From Gammaproteobacteria bacterium (GTDB taxonomy: Bacteria > Pseudomonadota > Gammaproteobacteria > M30B25): 48,312 nt of DNA. The stretch spans positions 1 through 48,312 of the forward strand of contig JAGYIW010000007.1 in assembly GCA_018402195.1 (NCBI GenBank), given 5' to 3'. The notes below the pieces were generated by a model. It was not told the DNA's origin. It did not search any database and was given only the letters and a program-made list of their open reading frames with translations. Of this stretch, positions 8,539-19,113 are shown piece after piece; position 1 is the stretch's first letter; every line of letters begins with the position of its first letter. The position numbers and the translations under genes were made by a program.

Positions 8539-9300
8539 ATGACACAAATAAAACACTTGCTGTTGAGCCTAGCATTAGCAGTAACGCCTTTGGCACAAGC
8601 TGCATCTTTCGACAACGCCCAAACCAAAGACATCGAAGGTATTATCCACAAATATTTAATGGCAAACCCAGAGGTGTTGGTGGAAGCGTCTCAAGCTTAT
8701 AAAAATAAGCAAATGAGCAGCATGAAAGAAAAAGCCAACCAGTATATAACCTCACACAAAAAAGATTTCTTCAGCGACAAATCCAACCCTGTCGCCGGCA
8801 ATAGTAAAGGCGACGTAACCTTGGTTGAATTCTTTGATTACCAATGTGGTCACTGTAAAGAAATGGTTTCTACCGTGCACAAATTAATGCAAGAAGATAA
8901 AAACTTACGTGTGGTATTCAAACAGTTGCCTATCTTCCAAGGTAGCTCTATCACAGCAGCCAAAGCAGCTCTGGCTGCGGAAAAACAACATAAATTTATT
9001 GCTTTCCATGAAGCCTTGCTAAAAGAGAAAAAAGCCCTGACCCAAGACCAAATCATGAAAATAGCCAAAATAGCTGGTCTTGATCTTAATCAATTGAAGA
9101 AAGACATGGACAGCGAAGCTGTCACCAAGCAAATTGAGGCGAATACTCAACTGGCACAATCGTTCTTGAAAGACAGTGTCGGCTATGTCTTCACCCCTAT
9201 CTTTGTTGTCGCCGACCAATCTGGCAGTAAATTCCAGTTTATCCCTGGTGGCTTGGACTACGACAACATGAAAAAAGTGATTAAAGAAGTACGGTCCTAA
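8539..9300 (+). CDS. com1: Com1-like periplasmic/outer-membrane DsbA-family thiol oxidoreductase
   Basis: A 253-residue exported thioredoxin-fold protein. Residues 1-21 are a signal peptide ending in AQA. An N-terminal helical arm of about 60 residues follows ([21 protein letters not shown]), as in Coxiella Com1 and ScsC-like proteins, where such arms support oligomerisation. The DsbA domain then carries the active-site CGHC at about 103-106 in [10 protein letters not shown] and the cis-Pro loop VFTPIFVV. Expected role: oxidising or isomerising disulfides in envelope proteins. The start at ATG 8539 is chosen because AAGGAG ends eight bases upstream; a TTG eight codons earlier overlaps that site. 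glyQ starts two bases after the stop, an unusual coupling. Resemblance to Com1 is recognised from memory. Confidence 0.88.
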   Translation: MTQIKHLLLSLALAVTPLAQAASFDNAQTKDIEGIIHKYLMANPEVLVEASQAYKNKQMSSMKEKANQYITSHKKDFFSDKSNPVAGNSKGDVTLVEFFDYQCGHCKEMVSTVHKLMQEDKNLRVVFKQLPIFQGSSITAAKAALAAEKQHKFIAFHEALLKEKKALTQDQIMKIAKIAGLDLNQLKKDMDSEAVTKQIEANTQLAQSFLKDSVGYVFTPIFVVADQSGSKFQFIPGGLDYDNMKKVIKEVRS

Positions 9301-9302
9301 CT

Positions 9303-10196
9303 ATGAATTTTCAGCAGCTTATCCATGCGCTCCAATCTTTTTGGAGCGCCCACAGCTGTTTGATAGCACAGCCTTTAGATATGCCGGTTGGTGCGGGTAC
9401 TTTTCATCCGCACACTTTTCTTAGAGCCATTGGCCCAGAGCCCTGGTCAGCAGCTTATGTCCAACCATCTCGACGCCCTACCGATGGTCGATATGGTGAC
9501 AATCCCAATCGCTTACAGCATTATTATCAGTTTCAAGTGGTGCTCAAACCAGTCCCAAAAAACATTCAAGCGCTTTACCTAGGGTCGCTAAAAGCCATTG
9601 GCATTGATCCTAGCATTGATGACATCCGCTTTGTCGAAGACAACTGGGAATCCCCTACTCTTGGTGCCTGGGGCAATGGCTGGGAGGTCTGGCAAAATGG
9701 CATGGAAGTTACCCAATTTACCTATTTTCAGCAAGTGGGTGGCCTATCCTGCGACCCCATCATGGGAGAAATAACCTATGGGTTAGAACGCTTAGCCATG
9801 GTGTTGCAGCAAGTTGACAGTGTCTATGATATTGCTTGGTCAGATAACATGACTTATGGCGATATTTTCTTGCAAAATGAACAAGAACAATCGCACTACA
9901 ACTTCTCCTATGCCTCGATTGAGGAAGGCAAGCATCAATTTGAACAGTGTGAGGCCACGGTGCAGAAGTTGTGTGAACAAACCATGCCTCTACCCGCCTA
10001 TGAGCAAGTGCTAGCCGCCTCTCACGTATTTAATCTATTGGACGCAAGAAAAGCACTATCAGTCACCGAGCGTCAAGCCTATATCCTGCGTATCCGTCGC
10101 CTGGCTTTTGCTGTAGCTGAAACCTATTATGCCAAACGCGAGTCTTTGGGTTTTCCCTTGTTAAAGGAAAGGGAAAAGGCAAAGACCAATGATTAA
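9303..10196 (+). CDS. glyQ: Glycine--tRNA ligase alpha subunit
   Basis: Catalytic alpha subunit of the bacterial alpha2beta2 glycyl-tRNA synthetase, which charges tRNA-Gly. The 297-residue length matches the family (E. coli 303). The N terminus [26 protein letters not shown], the ATP/glycine-site region [14 protein letters not shown] and [10 protein letters not shown] are characteristic. The ATG lies two bases after the com1-like stop with only a weak ribosome binding site, so translation may depend on the upstream gene. glyS follows after 23 bases. Confidence 0.97.
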   Translation: MNFQQLIHALQSFWSAHSCLIAQPLDMPVGAGTFHPHTFLRAIGPEPWSAAYVQPSRRPTDGRYGDNPNRLQHYYQFQVVLKPVPKNIQALYLGSLKAIGIDPSIDDIRFVEDNWESPTLGAWGNGWEVWQNGMEVTQFTYFQQVGGLSCDPIMGEITYGLERLAMVLQQVDSVYDIAWSDNMTYGDIFLQNEQEQSHYNFSYASIEEGKHQFEQCEATVQKLCEQTMPLPAYEQVLAASHVFNLLDARKALSVTERQAYILRIRRLAFAVAETYYAKRESLGFPLLKEREKAKTND

Positions 10197-10219
10197 CCAT
10201 TGCTTGAGGAATAAAAGTC

Positions 10220-12286
10220 GTGACTAGCACAGATTTTTTGTTAGAAATCGGTTGCGAAGAGCTGCCTGCTAGGCAACAAGAAAGCTTGGCTCAAGCCTTA
10301 TCCGAACAAATAGCTAAGGGTATAGCAGAATTACAACTGCCCTACAAAAAAATGAACGCTTACTCAACACCTCGACGCTTGGCGGTCTTGATAGAAGGTC
10401 TAGCGACATCACAGCCAACACAAAACATAGAAAAACGTGGGCCTAACGTGAAGGCAGCTTTTGACGACCAAGGGCACCCTACCAAGGCATGTTTAGGCTT
10501 TGCTGAATCCCTTGGCATTACCCCAAATAAATTGGAAAGACTGCACAACAATAAAGGTGATTGGCTGGTGTATCGTGGTGAACAGCCTGGTGAGCAAACC
10601 GAAAAACTACTGCCTGCCATGATCACTGAGGTGCTAAAAACCCTGCCCATAGGTAAGTCGATGGTCTGGGGTCGCAACATCGCAGCATTCCCTCGCCCAG
10701 TGCGCTGGTTGGTAGCAATGCTTGGTAGCAAAAAATTACCGTTTCACGCCTTTGGTATCGACACTAACACACAAACGTTTGGCCATGCCATCCATGCCCC
10801 AGAAGCTATTACCCTGAAAAAGGCCAGTGACTATTTATCTGTATTAAAGACTGCAAAAGTACTGGCAGATAGAGAGCAACGCAAACAAACCATTGCCAAA
10901 GATTTGGCCAAGCTAGGTGACAACAACCAAAACGTCAATATCGACGAAAAATTACTGGATGAAGTCACTGGTCTGGTCGAATGGCCTTGCGTTCATCTGG
11001 GAGCTTTTGACAAAGCCTATTTGTCGTTGCCATCGGAAGTCTTAATCACCGCCATGAAGCATCACCAAAAATATTTTGCCGTCTTCGATAACAAAGGCAA
11101 ATTATCACCCTATTTTGCGGTAGTAGCCAATATCATCAGTCAGAAAAAAAAGCGCATGTTGCAGGGCTATGAACGGGTACTAGGCGCGCGTTTGGCAGAC
11201 GCCCACTTTTTTTTCGAGCATGATCAAAAAGTATCTATGGATGATTATTTAGCACAAGAAAAACGGGTAACTTTCCAAGAAGGTTTGGGCAGTATCCATG
11301 ACAAGTCCCAACGTATGGCTGCCCTGGCAAAACTATGGGCTCCCTCATTAGGAGAAAATTCTAAACAGGCGTACCAAGCAGGAACTTGTGCCAAATTTGA
11401 CCTCATGAGTGATATGGTCAATGAATTTCCCAGTCTTCAAGGCATCATGGGCGGTATTTACGCCAAGCACTATGGCCTAGATGCAAGCATATGCTTGGCC
11501 TTGCGTGAACATTATCGACCCAGCTTTTCTGGTGAGGCCATCCCCAGCAGTAAGCTAGGGCAGATTTTGGCTTTAGCAGACAAGACGGATACGCTCATAG
11601 GATTATTTGCTCTAGGAAAAAACCCTAGCGGGACCAAGGATCCTTTCGCCCTCAGGCGACAAGCTTTAGGAATTATGCGCATTCTTATTGAAGGTGAGCT
11701 AAGCCTAGATTTTGCTAAATGTCTCCAACAGGCTGCTAATCAGCTGCCTGTAAACGCAGATAAAAAAACCACTGAAGCATGCGTTCAATTTGGTTTAGAG
11801 CGCTTGCGTGCTTGGTATTTAGAGCAAGGAGAGACGCCTGAAATAATCGCGGCACTGTTGCAATCTAACAGTACCAACCCCCATGATTTGCACCTACGCT
11901 TACAAGCCATGAAATCCTTCTTGAAAGCCCCCGAAGCCAAATCACTCAGTGCTGCCAATAAGCGCATTGACAACCTACTGAAAAAGCAGGACCAAGCACT
12001 CGGCAACGTGAAAAAATCAGCACTAGAGCAAGACGAAGAAAAACAATTATTCGAGCTCATATCAACCTTAAAACCCAAAGTCGCAACATGGCTTGAAGCT
12101 AAAAATTACAGCATCCTACTCGAACATTTGGCAAGTCTGCGTGAGCCCGTGGATAACTTTTTCGAGCATGTGATGGTAATGGATGAAAATCTAGACCTAA
12201 GAAAAAACCGGCTAGCCCTGTTGAATGAGCTAGCACGGCTCTGCAATTGCGTGATGCCTATGGCAGGCATCGTGCCAGAAGCATAA
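10220..12286 (+). CDS. glyS: Glycine--tRNA ligase beta subunit
   Basis: tRNA-binding beta subunit of glycyl-tRNA synthetase. The 688-residue length equals the family norm (E. coli 689). The N terminus LLEIGCEELPARQ, the middle HHQKYFAV and ARLADAHFFFEHD, and the KDPFALRR motif before the C-terminal anticodon-recognition domain are all present. The start is GTG at 10220, with TGAGGA about nine bases upstream. It ends two bases from the convergent gene at 12289, so transcription from the two sides meets here without a visible spacer or terminator. Confidence 0.97.
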   Translation: MTSTDFLLEIGCEELPARQQESLAQALSEQIAKGIAELQLPYKKMNAYSTPRRLAVLIEGLATSQPTQNIEKRGPNVKAAFDDQGHPTKACLGFAESLGITPNKLERLHNNKGDWLVYRGEQPGEQTEKLLPAMITEVLKTLPIGKSMVWGRNIAAFPRPVRWLVAMLGSKKLPFHAFGIDTNTQTFGHAIHAPEAITLKKASDYLSVLKTAKVLADREQRKQTIAKDLAKLGDNNQNVNIDEKLLDEVTGLVEWPCVHLGAFDKAYLSLPSEVLITAMKHHQKYFAVFDNKGKLSPYFAVVANIISQKKKRMLQGYERVLGARLADAHFFFEHDQKVSMDDYLAQEKRVTFQEGLGSIHDKSQRMAALAKLWAPSLGENSKQAYQAGTCAKFDLMSDMVNEFPSLQGIMGGIYAKHYGLDASICLALREHYRPSFSGEAIPSSKLGQILALADKTDTLIGLFALGKNPSGTKDPFALRRQALGIMRILIEGELSLDFAKCLQQAANQLPVNADKKTTEACVQFGLERLRAWYLEQGETPEIIAALLQSNSTNPHDLHLRLQAMKSFLKAPEAKSLSAANKRIDNLLKKQDQALGNVKKSALEQDEEKQLFELISTLKPKVATWLEAKNYSILLEHLASLREPVDNFFEHVMVMDENLDLRKNRLALLNELARLCNCVMPMAGIVPEA

Positions 12287-12288
12287 TA

Positions 12289-12693
12289 CTAAACCCAAGT
12301 GGCTCCGCCTGGGGTTAAACCAAACCCAAAAGCCAGCAAGGCTATGCCATAACACAAAGCAAAAAGACCGCCATACAGGGAGAAGTTACCATCCTTAACT
12401 CTATGCATCATATGCACCCAGGTGCTGTTAAACAGCAACCGGAATACACCAGCAAACAAAACCATATAGCCAAGCAACGTAACCAAGAAAGTCCAGTCAT
12501 AATTAAATGTTGGATGGTGCACAACCAGAGTACTACCGACTAAAATAGGTAAAATACTCGCCATTAGCTGAATGCCAGGGTGGTGAATCATGTCTTCAAT
12601 AACTGTACGAATGAAATGCTGATTAGTGACAACGCCTAAGCCAATCAGGGTAAAAAACAAACCAAAAATTTTTGCAACTGTGACCGTATCCAT
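12289..12693 (-). CDS. Small four-helix inner-membrane protein, unknown function
   Basis: A 134-residue hydrophobic protein with about four membrane segments, near residues 5-25, 40-60, 72-92 and 108-130. Short His- and Asp-containing loops separate them (HHPTFNYDW, VHMMHRVKDGNF). I do not recognise a named family. The start at ATG 12693 is chosen over an upstream frame because GGAG lies seven bases before it. It lies about 100 bases downstream of glmS on the same strand and may be read partly from that transcript. It is convergent with glyS. Confidence 0.7.
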   Translation of the reverse strand: MDTVTVAKIFGLFFTLIGLGVVTNQHFIRTVIEDMIHHPGIQLMASILPILVGSTLVVHHPTFNYDWTFLVTLLGYMVLFAGVFRLLFNSTWVHMMHRVKDGNFSLYGGLFALCYGIALLAFGFGLTPGGATWV

Positions 12694-12796
12694 AATGTTT
12701 CTCCGTGAATATAACGAGCACTCATTATAACACAATCAAAAAACGGGAGCAAAAAACACTCTGGCATTATGGAAAAGTGATAATTTTTCACACCCA

Positions 12797-14620
12797 CTAC
12801 TCAACCGTCACCGACTTCGCCAAATTTCGAGGCTGATCGACATCAGTGCCAAGAACAGTGGCAACATCGTAAGCCAACAGCTGGAGAGGGACTGTATAAA
12901 GCAAGGGGACCAACGCTGGCATGATTGCCGGCATGGGAATAATCCGGGTATTTTGTGACTTGGCAAAACGTTCAGGTGCATCCGTCAGCACCACCAAATG
13001 CCCTCCACGCGCCGCCACTTCTTGAACATTGGCCAATAATTTGTCAATCATGCCATCGTTCGGTGCCAAAATAATGATAGGCATATTTTCATCCACCAAA
13101 GCCAAGGGCCCATGTTTCAGCTCACCCGCAGGATAAGCTTCTGCATGAATATAAGAAATCTCTTTTAACTTTAACGCCCCTTCTTGTGCAATGGGGTAAC
13201 AGGTATGACGCCCCAAATACAGGGCATGCTGATAATGACTTAGCCACTGGGCAATAGGCTCAATTTGCGATGCCAAGTCCAATAACTTTTCAACAGACTC
13301 CGGCAGCAATGCCAAACCTTGTTTGATAACATTCAATCCTTCACATTGTCTCTGCTGTCCCATACCCAAAACCAACAGCAACAACACAGTTAATTGCGTA
13401 GTAAAAGCTTTAGTAGAGGCCACACCAATCTCTACCCCTGCCTGAGTCAACAAAACATAATCTGACAACCGTGCCAACGCACTATTGGCAGCATTGCAAA
13501 CAGTTACCGTCGCTTGATAACCAAACATCTGCGCGTGTTTCAGGGCTGCAATGGTATCTGCCGTTTCTCCTGATTGAGAAATAGTCAAAAACAGAGCATT
13601 GTCTTTCACCACATGATGGCGATACCGATACTCACTGGCAATTTCAACCTGGCAAGGAATGCCAGCAATGGATTCAAACCAATAACTTGCTACCATCCCG
13701 GCATTGTAACTAGTACCACAAGCGACAATCTGTACCCTATCAATACCCTCCAACATGGTCATGGCTTCCTCAGGAAACAAACTTGCCAATACATCTTCTT
13801 GGGTCAATCGCCCTGCCAAAGTATTTTTAATAACCTCAGGCTGCTCATGAATTTCCTTAAGCATATGATGGCGGTACTCACCCTTACTGGTTTGACCAAC
13901 ACTCAAAGATAATTCGTGCAATTCACGGGTAACTGGCTGGTTGCGTTTGTTAAAAATTTGCAAATGATCCTGGGTCATGACGACAGAATCACCATCTTCC
14001 AAATAAATATACCGCGAAGTCAACGACGCCAATGCCACCATGTCTGAAGCAATGTAATGAGCTTGGTCACCTATGCCCACGACCAATGGACTTCCATGAC
14101 AGGCAGCCCAAAGCTTACCTGGTTCATCACGCAAAACCAAACCAAAGGCATAGGTACCATGTAAGCGGTCACAGGTTTGTCTAAGCGCTAAAATGGCATC
14201 TTTAGTCTCGCCATAAGCCTGATGAAAAGCGTGGGCTATCACTTCGGTATCCGTTTCTGAAGCAAAAACATAACCATCGGCCAGCAATTCTTCACGAATG
14301 GCATCACAATTGTCGATAATCCCGTTGTGAACCACGGCAACACTATCACGAGAAACATGTGGATGTGCATTGGTTTGTGTAGGCTTACCATGGGTTGCCC
14401 AACGGGTATGTGCCAAACCACATTGGCCGAAAAGCGGTGACTTTTGCATGGATTGATTAAGCGCACGAACCTTACCCACCTCACGTAATCGCGCCAATCC
14501 TTTTTCACTAACTGTAACTACGCCAGCCGAGTCATATCCACGGTATTCTAAACGCTGCAAACCATCGACCAGAAGTTGGCCCACTTGCTCATGACTGACG
14601 GCACCAATTACACCACACAT
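12797..14620 (-). CDS. glmS: Glutamine--fructose-6-phosphate aminotransferase (isomerizing)
   Basis: First committed enzyme of the hexosamine pathway, making glucosamine-6-phosphate from fructose-6-phosphate and glutamine for peptidoglycan and lipopolysaccharide. The start is set at ATG 14620 because the mature protein must begin with the nucleophilic Cys of MCGVIGA; AAGAG lies six bases upstream. The glutaminase domain (YRGYDSAG, HTRWATHG, TDTEVIAH) covers about the first 240 residues, and two SIS sugar-isomerase domains follow (ACGTSYNA, SQSGETADT, STKAFTTQ). The protein ends in KSVTVE as in the family. It is 607 residues (E. coli 609). It is separated from glmU, the later pathway enzyme at 41 kb, unlike in E. 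coli. I saw no glmS ribozyme-like structure or leader long enough to carry one. Confidence 0.97.
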   Translation of the reverse strand: MCGVIGAVSHEQVGQLLVDGLQRLEYRGYDSAGVVTVSEKGLARLREVGKVRALNQSMQKSPLFGQCGLAHTRWATHGKPTQTNAHPHVSRDSVAVVHNGIIDNCDAIREELLADGYVFASETDTEVIAHAFHQAYGETKDAILALRQTCDRLHGTYAFGLVLRDEPGKLWAACHGSPLVVGIGDQAHYIASDMVALASLTSRYIYLEDGDSVVMTQDHLQIFNKRNQPVTRELHELSLSVGQTSKGEYRHHMLKEIHEQPEVIKNTLAGRLTQEDVLASLFPEEAMTMLEGIDRVQIVACGTSYNAGMVASYWFESIAGIPCQVEIASEYRYRHHVVKDNALFLTISQSGETADTIAALKHAQMFGYQATVTVCNAANSALARLSDYVLLTQAGVEIGVASTKAFTTQLTVLLLLVLGMGQQRQCEGLNVIKQGLALLPESVEKLLDLASQIEPIAQWLSHYQHALYLGRHTCYPIAQEGALKLKEISYIHAEAYPAGELKHGPLALVDENMPIIILAPNDGMIDKLLANVQEVAARGGHLVVLTDAPERFAKSQNTRIIPMPAIMPALVPLLYTVPLQLLAYDVATVLGTDVDQPRNLAKSVTVE

Positions 14621-14650
14621 AGACAACTCTTAAATATGTTATTTTTAGAT

Positions 14651-14679
14651 AAGCTAGCATGGCTATTGATGAATCTCAA
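14651..14679 (-). promoter_or_regulatory. Candidate glmS promoter
   Basis: On the minus strand TTGAGA (14674-14679) is followed after 17 bases by TAGCTT (14651-14656). A TG one base before the -10 gives an extended -10. It lies about 30 bases upstream of the glmS ATG. The -10 is weak, so this is a candidate only. The rest of the 255-base divergent spacer to tkt holds an inverted repeat TTAGG-A6-CCTAA at 14757-14772 and no gene. Confidence 0.35.
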
Positions 14680-14875
14680 AAAATTATTACCTGTTTTTCA
14701 GCGTTTCTACATTACCAACCTTAAAAAGTTATTTTTTATCTATTTATTTCATTATGTTAGGAAAAAACCTAATAAAAATCAGCCCAGCAAAAAAGTTGTG
14801 AAGCAACTACGAACACTGGCTCTCAACAAGGTTTTATGGCATCATGGACAATAATAAATCCAATTAACGAAGAGC

Positions 14876-16900
14876 ATGTCCCAATCTACTACGTCTCGCG
14901 AGCGCGCCAATGCCATCCGAGCACTGGCGATGGACGCTGTACAACTGGCCAATTCTGGGCATCCAGGCATGCCCTTAGGTATGGCAGATATTGCTGAAGT
15001 GCTATGGCATGATTTTCTCAGGCACAACCCCCAAAACCCCCATTGGCCAAATCGCGATCGTTTTATTTTATCCAATGGCCACGGAGCCATGTTGCAATAC
15101 GCGCTGCTGCATCTCAGTGGCTATGACATCAGCATCGACGACATCAAACAGTTTCGCCAATTATATAGCAAAACCCCAGGCCACCCAGAACATGCTGACA
15201 CACCTGGGATAGAAACCAGCACTGGCCCGTTGGGTCAAGGTTTAGCCAACGCTGTAGGCATGGCTTTGGCCGAAGCCAAAATGATGCAAACCTTTAACCG
15301 CGACGGCTTTCCCTTAGTTGATCATTTCACCTACGTATTCTTAGGTGATGGCTGCCTGATGGAAGGTATTTCTCATGAAGCTTGCTCGCTGGCAGGTACA
15401 CTAAAGCTAGGCAAACTAATCGGCTTTTGGGATGACAACGACATTTCCATCGACGGTCAAGTCAACGGCTGGTTTACTGATGACACCCCTGCCCGTTTCA
15501 AAGCCTACGGGTGGCATGTCGTCTCTGGTGTAAACGGCCATGATGCAAAGGCCATCGCTAGTGCTATCAAGACTGCACAAAAAGTCACAGACAAACCCAG
15601 TTTAATTTGCTGCAAGACCACCATTGGTTTTGGCTCTCCCAACAAAGCAGGCACAGCTGGCTGCCATGGAGCGCCTTTGGGTGAAGAAGAAATTCAAGCC
15701 ACCCGTAAGGCCTTAAACTGGACTTATCCTGCTTTTGAAATACCTGAAGCCATCGCAAAGGATTGGAACGCTTGTGAACAAGGTAAAGGTTTGGAGTCTG
15801 CTTGGCAAGCTATGTTTGACCAATATACAAAAGTCCATCCAAAGCTAGCGGCTGAATGGCGAAGACGTCAGCAAGGCCTGCTACCAGACAACTGGGACCA
15901 GCTCTGCTTGAATTATGTAGCATCTTGCCAACAAGAAAGCAAAGATATGGCCACACGTAAGGCTTCTCTACAGTGGCTCAATCATATGGCTGAACATCTT
16001 CCTGAATTAATTGGTGGCTCAGCAGATTTATCAGGTTCTAACCTAACCCTACACCAACACTCTCTAGCACTGAGTGCCCCGGAATACCAAGGCAATTACG
16101 TACATTACGGCGTTAGAGAATTTGCCATGGCCGCCATCATGAATGGCATGGCCCTGTATAACGGGTTTATCCCTTACGGTGGTACTTTTTTAGTATTCCA
16201 AGATTATTTAAGAAATGCCATGCGACTCAGCGCCTTGATGCAACAAAAAGTCATTTATGTGCTCACCCACGACTCCATAGGCTTAGGCGAAGATGGCCCA
16301 ACCCATCAACCGATTGAGCAAATCACCGCAATGCGCGCGATGCCAAATCTGCATTGCTGGCGTCCCTGCGACACTACCGAAACTGCTATTGCTTGGCAAA
16401 GTGCCATTGCCTATCAAGGTCCTACTGCCCTAGCACTTTCTCGCCAAACCTTGGTGCATCAGAAACGTGATGCCAATACTTTAAAATCCATCGCCAAGGG
16501 TGGCTACATCTTGCTTGAGCCAGAAACGGGCATTCAAGCCATTATTATCGCCACTGGCTCTGAAGTATCACTGGCCATAAAAGTGGCTGAAGCAGCCAAT
16601 CAGCAAGGCCAGGGTGTACGTGTCGTTTCTATGCCTTGTATAGAATTATTTGCTGAACAACCAAAAAGTTTCCAAGATAAAATCCTCCCGCCCAGCATAC
16701 GCACCCGCATGGCCATAGAAGCTGGCTGCACTGATAGTTGGTACCGTTGGGTAGGCTTGGATGGCAAAGTCTTAGGTATCGATCGTTTTGGCTTGTCTGC
16801 ACCAGGAGATGTAGCCTTCGAATCCCTAAAGATCACTTTTGAGCAGACACAAAAGGTCTTATACGAACTTTTACAACAACACACAAAAACCACGAGGTAA
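14876..16900 (+). CDS. tkt: Transketolase
   Basis: Thiamine-diphosphate enzyme moving two-carbon units between pentose and hexose phosphates. The 674-residue protein has the N terminus [21 protein letters not shown], the substrate-binding SNGHGAM, the TPP motif beginning GDGCLMEG and ending in DDNDISIDG, and [18 protein letters not shown] with the catalytic His/Glu region. E. coli TktA is 663 residues. The ATG at 14876 matches the family N terminus, although the AGAG before it is closer than ideal. It heads a tkt-gap-pgk operon with gap four bases downstream, linking non-oxidative pentose phosphate and lower glycolysis. Confidence 0.96.
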   Translation: MSQSTTSRERANAIRALAMDAVQLANSGHPGMPLGMADIAEVLWHDFLRHNPQNPHWPNRDRFILSNGHGAMLQYALLHLSGYDISIDDIKQFRQLYSKTPGHPEHADTPGIETSTGPLGQGLANAVGMALAEAKMMQTFNRDGFPLVDHFTYVFLGDGCLMEGISHEACSLAGTLKLGKLIGFWDDNDISIDGQVNGWFTDDTPARFKAYGWHVVSGVNGHDAKAIASAIKTAQKVTDKPSLICCKTTIGFGSPNKAGTAGCHGAPLGEEEIQATRKALNWTYPAFEIPEAIAKDWNACEQGKGLESAWQAMFDQYTKVHPKLAAEWRRRQQGLLPDNWDQLCLNYVASCQQESKDMATRKASLQWLNHMAEHLPELIGGSADLSGSNLTLHQHSLALSAPEYQGNYVHYGVREFAMAAIMNGMALYNGFIPYGGTFLVFQDYLRNAMRLSALMQQKVIYVLTHDSIGLGEDGPTHQPIEQITAMRAMPNLHCWRPCDTTETAIAWQSAIAYQGPTALALSRQTLVHQKRDANTLKSIAKGGYILLEPETGIQAIIIATGSEVSLAIKVAEAANQQGQGVRVVSMPCIELFAEQPKSFQDKILPPSIRTRMAIEAGCTDSWYRWVGLDGKVLGIDRFGLSAPGDVAFESLKITFEQTQKVLYELLQQHTKTTR

Positions 16901-16904
16901 AGGC

Positions 16905-17915
16905 ATGAGCATCAGAGTTGCAATCAATGGTTATGGGCGCATCGGACGTAACATCTTACGCGCACTTTACGAATCAGGAAAAAACCAAGACCTGCAAATC
17001 ATCGCTATCAACGATTTGAGCGACCCTGCTATCAGTGCTCACCTCACCCAATTTGACAGCACCCATGGTCGTTTTAACGCTGACGTCCACCTGGAAGGCA
17101 ACCACTTGGTAGTTAACGGCGACCGTATCGCCCTACTCGCCCACCGCAATCCCAATGAATTACCCTGGGAAAGCCTCGACATTGATGTTGTTATGGAATG
17201 CACAGGAATTTTTGCCAGTAGGGAGAAAGCTTCAACACATATAAAAGCTGGCGCAAAAAAGGTCATTATCTCCGCCCCTGCAGGTACAGATGTTGACGCC
17301 ACTGTGGTCTACGGTATCAACCACAACATCCTAACTTCTGAACACACCATCATATCCAATGCATCATGCACCACCAATTGTTTAGCGCCTCTAGTCAAAC
17401 CATTGCACGAGTCCATTGGCATAGAAAGCGGCTTGATGACAACAATCCACGCTTACACCAACGACCAATGCTTAACAGATGTTTTCCACCCTGACGTGAG
17501 AAGAGCACGCTCTGCCACACAATCAATGATTCCAACCAAAACTGGTGCAGCTGCAGCTTTAGGCCTGGTGTTGCCAGAACTTAAGGGTGTTTTGGATGGT
17601 TTTGCCATGCGTGTTCCTACCATCAATGTCTCAGTGGTAGACCTCACCTTTGAAGCGAAAAAAGAAACTTCGGTAAAAGAAGTCAACACTATTCTTAAGT
17701 CTGCATCTAAAGGCGAACTGGCAGGCATTTTGTCTTACAACGAACTGCCTTTAGTGTCTATTGATTTCAACCACAACCCAGCATCCTCTATTTTTGACGC
17801 CACCCAAACCCGTGTTTTAGGGCGTACAGTCAAAGTACTAAGCTGGTACGACAATGAATGGGGATTCTCAAACCGCATGATCGACACCACTTTGGCTTGG
17901 CTAAAATCGGCCTAA
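16905..17915 (+). CDS. gap: Glyceraldehyde-3-phosphate dehydrogenase (NAD-dependent)
   Basis: Converts glyceraldehyde-3-phosphate, phosphate and NAD to 1,3-bisphosphoglycerate. The 336-residue protein starts [14 protein letters not shown] (Rossmann loop). It has an Asp in INDLSD at the position that favours NAD, the catalytic SNASCTTNC, the His of [10 protein letters not shown], and [12 protein letters not shown] near the end. I considered erythrose-4-phosphate dehydrogenase (Epd), which occupies this operon position in E. coli, but the KTGAAAALG and APAGTD segments are those of Gap. The ATG at 16905 is chosen over a longer frame overlapping tkt because GAGG (16894-16897) precedes it at good spacing. 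It lies between tkt and pgk. Confidence 0.95.
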   Translation: MSIRVAINGYGRIGRNILRALYESGKNQDLQIIAINDLSDPAISAHLTQFDSTHGRFNADVHLEGNHLVVNGDRIALLAHRNPNELPWESLDIDVVMECTGIFASREKASTHIKAGAKKVIISAPAGTDVDATVVYGINHNILTSEHTIISNASCTTNCLAPLVKPLHESIGIESGLMTTIHAYTNDQCLTDVFHPDVRRARSATQSMIPTKTGAAAALGLVLPELKGVLDGFAMRVPTINVSVVDLTFEAKKETSVKEVNTILKSASKGELAGILSYNELPLVSIDFNHNPASSIFDATQTRVLGRTVKVLSWYDNEWGFSNRMIDTTLAWLKSA

Positions 17916-17928
17916 AAAGGAGCCGAGC

Positions 17929-19098
17929 ATGCCCTACCTATCTATTGAGCACCTAGACTGCCGAGGCAAACAAGTAGTGCTGCGCGCAGATCTCAATGTG
18001 CCTCTGCGCGACGGAAAAATCACTGATGATTCGCGAATTGTCGCATCCTTACCAACAATACGATATGTGTTGGAGCATGGTGGCAGCGTTGTGGTGTTAT
18101 CGCATCTTGGGCAACCTAAATTTGAAGCTTTCGAAAAAGCATTAAGCTTGGCCCCAGTAGCAGTGAAGCTAGGCGAATACTTGGGAAAAAAAGTACCACT
18201 TTGGCCAAATATCGCATGTCCACCCTCTTTGCCACCTGGCGAAGTTGTACTTTGCGAGAATACCCGCTTTAACCATGGTGAAAAACAAAATGACAAAACA
18301 CTTGCCAAGCAATATGCTGGTCTAGGCAAGATTGTTATCATGGATGCTTATGCCACCATCCATCGATCTCATGCATCAATCTTAGGTATAGCAACCCTGG
18401 CAAAAGAGGTTTGCGCAGGACTGTTGATGACAAAAGAACTCGAGGGTATACAGAGTATCACCCAAACACCAAAACGTCCGCTGATAGCCATTGTGGGCGG
18501 TTCTAAGATATCTACCAAGCTAACCCTACTCCAGTCTTTGATCAACAGAGTCAATACTCTGATAGTTGGTGGAGGCATAGCCAATACATTCCTTGCCGCT
18601 CAAGGTGTAGACATTGGCAATTCCTTATATGAACCATCCTTAATAAGAGAAGCGCAAGCATTGCTAGCCCATGCTCGAACCAATGGCGTTACCATACCCC
18701 TCCCTATAGACGTCATCACCAGTACAAGCATGCGGGCAACAGATCAAATACAGACAAGAGATATCAATGACATCCCAGAAGACCAAGCGATCTTTGATTT
18801 CGGCCCAAAAACGAGAAAAAATATCAGTGAACTGATTGCTAAGGCAGCAAGTATTGTTTGGAACGGTCCAGTTGGTGTATTTGAAATCCCTGAATTTTCA
18901 CAAGGAACTCAAGCCATTATTGAAGCCATTGGCCATAATCAAGGCTTTTCTTTGGCTGGAGGAGGAGACACACTCGCCGCTATTGCTCAATTTAAAGCAG
19001 AAAACAAGTTATCGCAGATATCCACAGGAGGAGGAGCTATGTTGAGCCTTTTGCAAAGTGATGACCAGCCAGGATTAAAGTATATCCCTCAAATTTAA
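17929..19098 (+). CDS. pgk: Phosphoglycerate kinase
   Basis: Makes ATP from 1,3-bisphosphoglycerate in the cytosol. The 389-residue length matches the family. Visible are the substrate-loop LRADLNVP, CENTRFN, HRSHAS, the hinge-region GGSKISTKL, WNGPVGVFE and the nucleotide-loop GGGDT. One oddity is that the normally conserved SHLGRP reads SHLGQP here (CAA codon at about 18112), replacing an Arg that contacts 3-phosphoglycerate in known structures. The region normally reading NDAFGTAHR is also divergent (MDAYATIHR). The frame is intact and the context is normal (GGAG six bases before ATG, 13 bases after gap), so I consider it functional. pyk and fba, common downstream neighbours, are absent. 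Confidence 0.95.
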   Translation: MPYLSIEHLDCRGKQVVLRADLNVPLRDGKITDDSRIVASLPTIRYVLEHGGSVVVLSHLGQPKFEAFEKALSLAPVAVKLGEYLGKKVPLWPNIACPPSLPPGEVVLCENTRFNHGEKQNDKTLAKQYAGLGKIVIMDAYATIHRSHASILGIATLAKEVCAGLLMTKELEGIQSITQTPKRPLIAIVGGSKISTKLTLLQSLINRVNTLIVGGGIANTFLAAQGVDIGNSLYEPSLIREAQALLAHARTNGVTIPLPIDVITSTSMRATDQIQTRDINDIPEDQAIFDFGPKTRKNISELIAKAASIVWNGPVGVFEIPEFSQGTQAIIEAIGHNQGFSLAGGGDTLAAIAQFKAENKLSQISTGGGAMLSLLQSDDQPGLKYIPQI

Positions 19099-19113
19099 CA
19101 AGACATACCGGAA

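Noticed and set aside
14576-14854. Lys/Leu-rich 92-codon open frame between glmS and tkt
   Set aside because: It overlaps the glmS 5' end and the divergent promoters, has no ribosome binding site and its composition reflects AT-rich DNA.
16905-17915. Assignment of the tkt-pgk middle gene as epd (erythrose-4-phosphate dehydrogenase)
   Set aside because: The operon position would fit, but the internal segments match glyceraldehyde-3-phosphate dehydrogenase.
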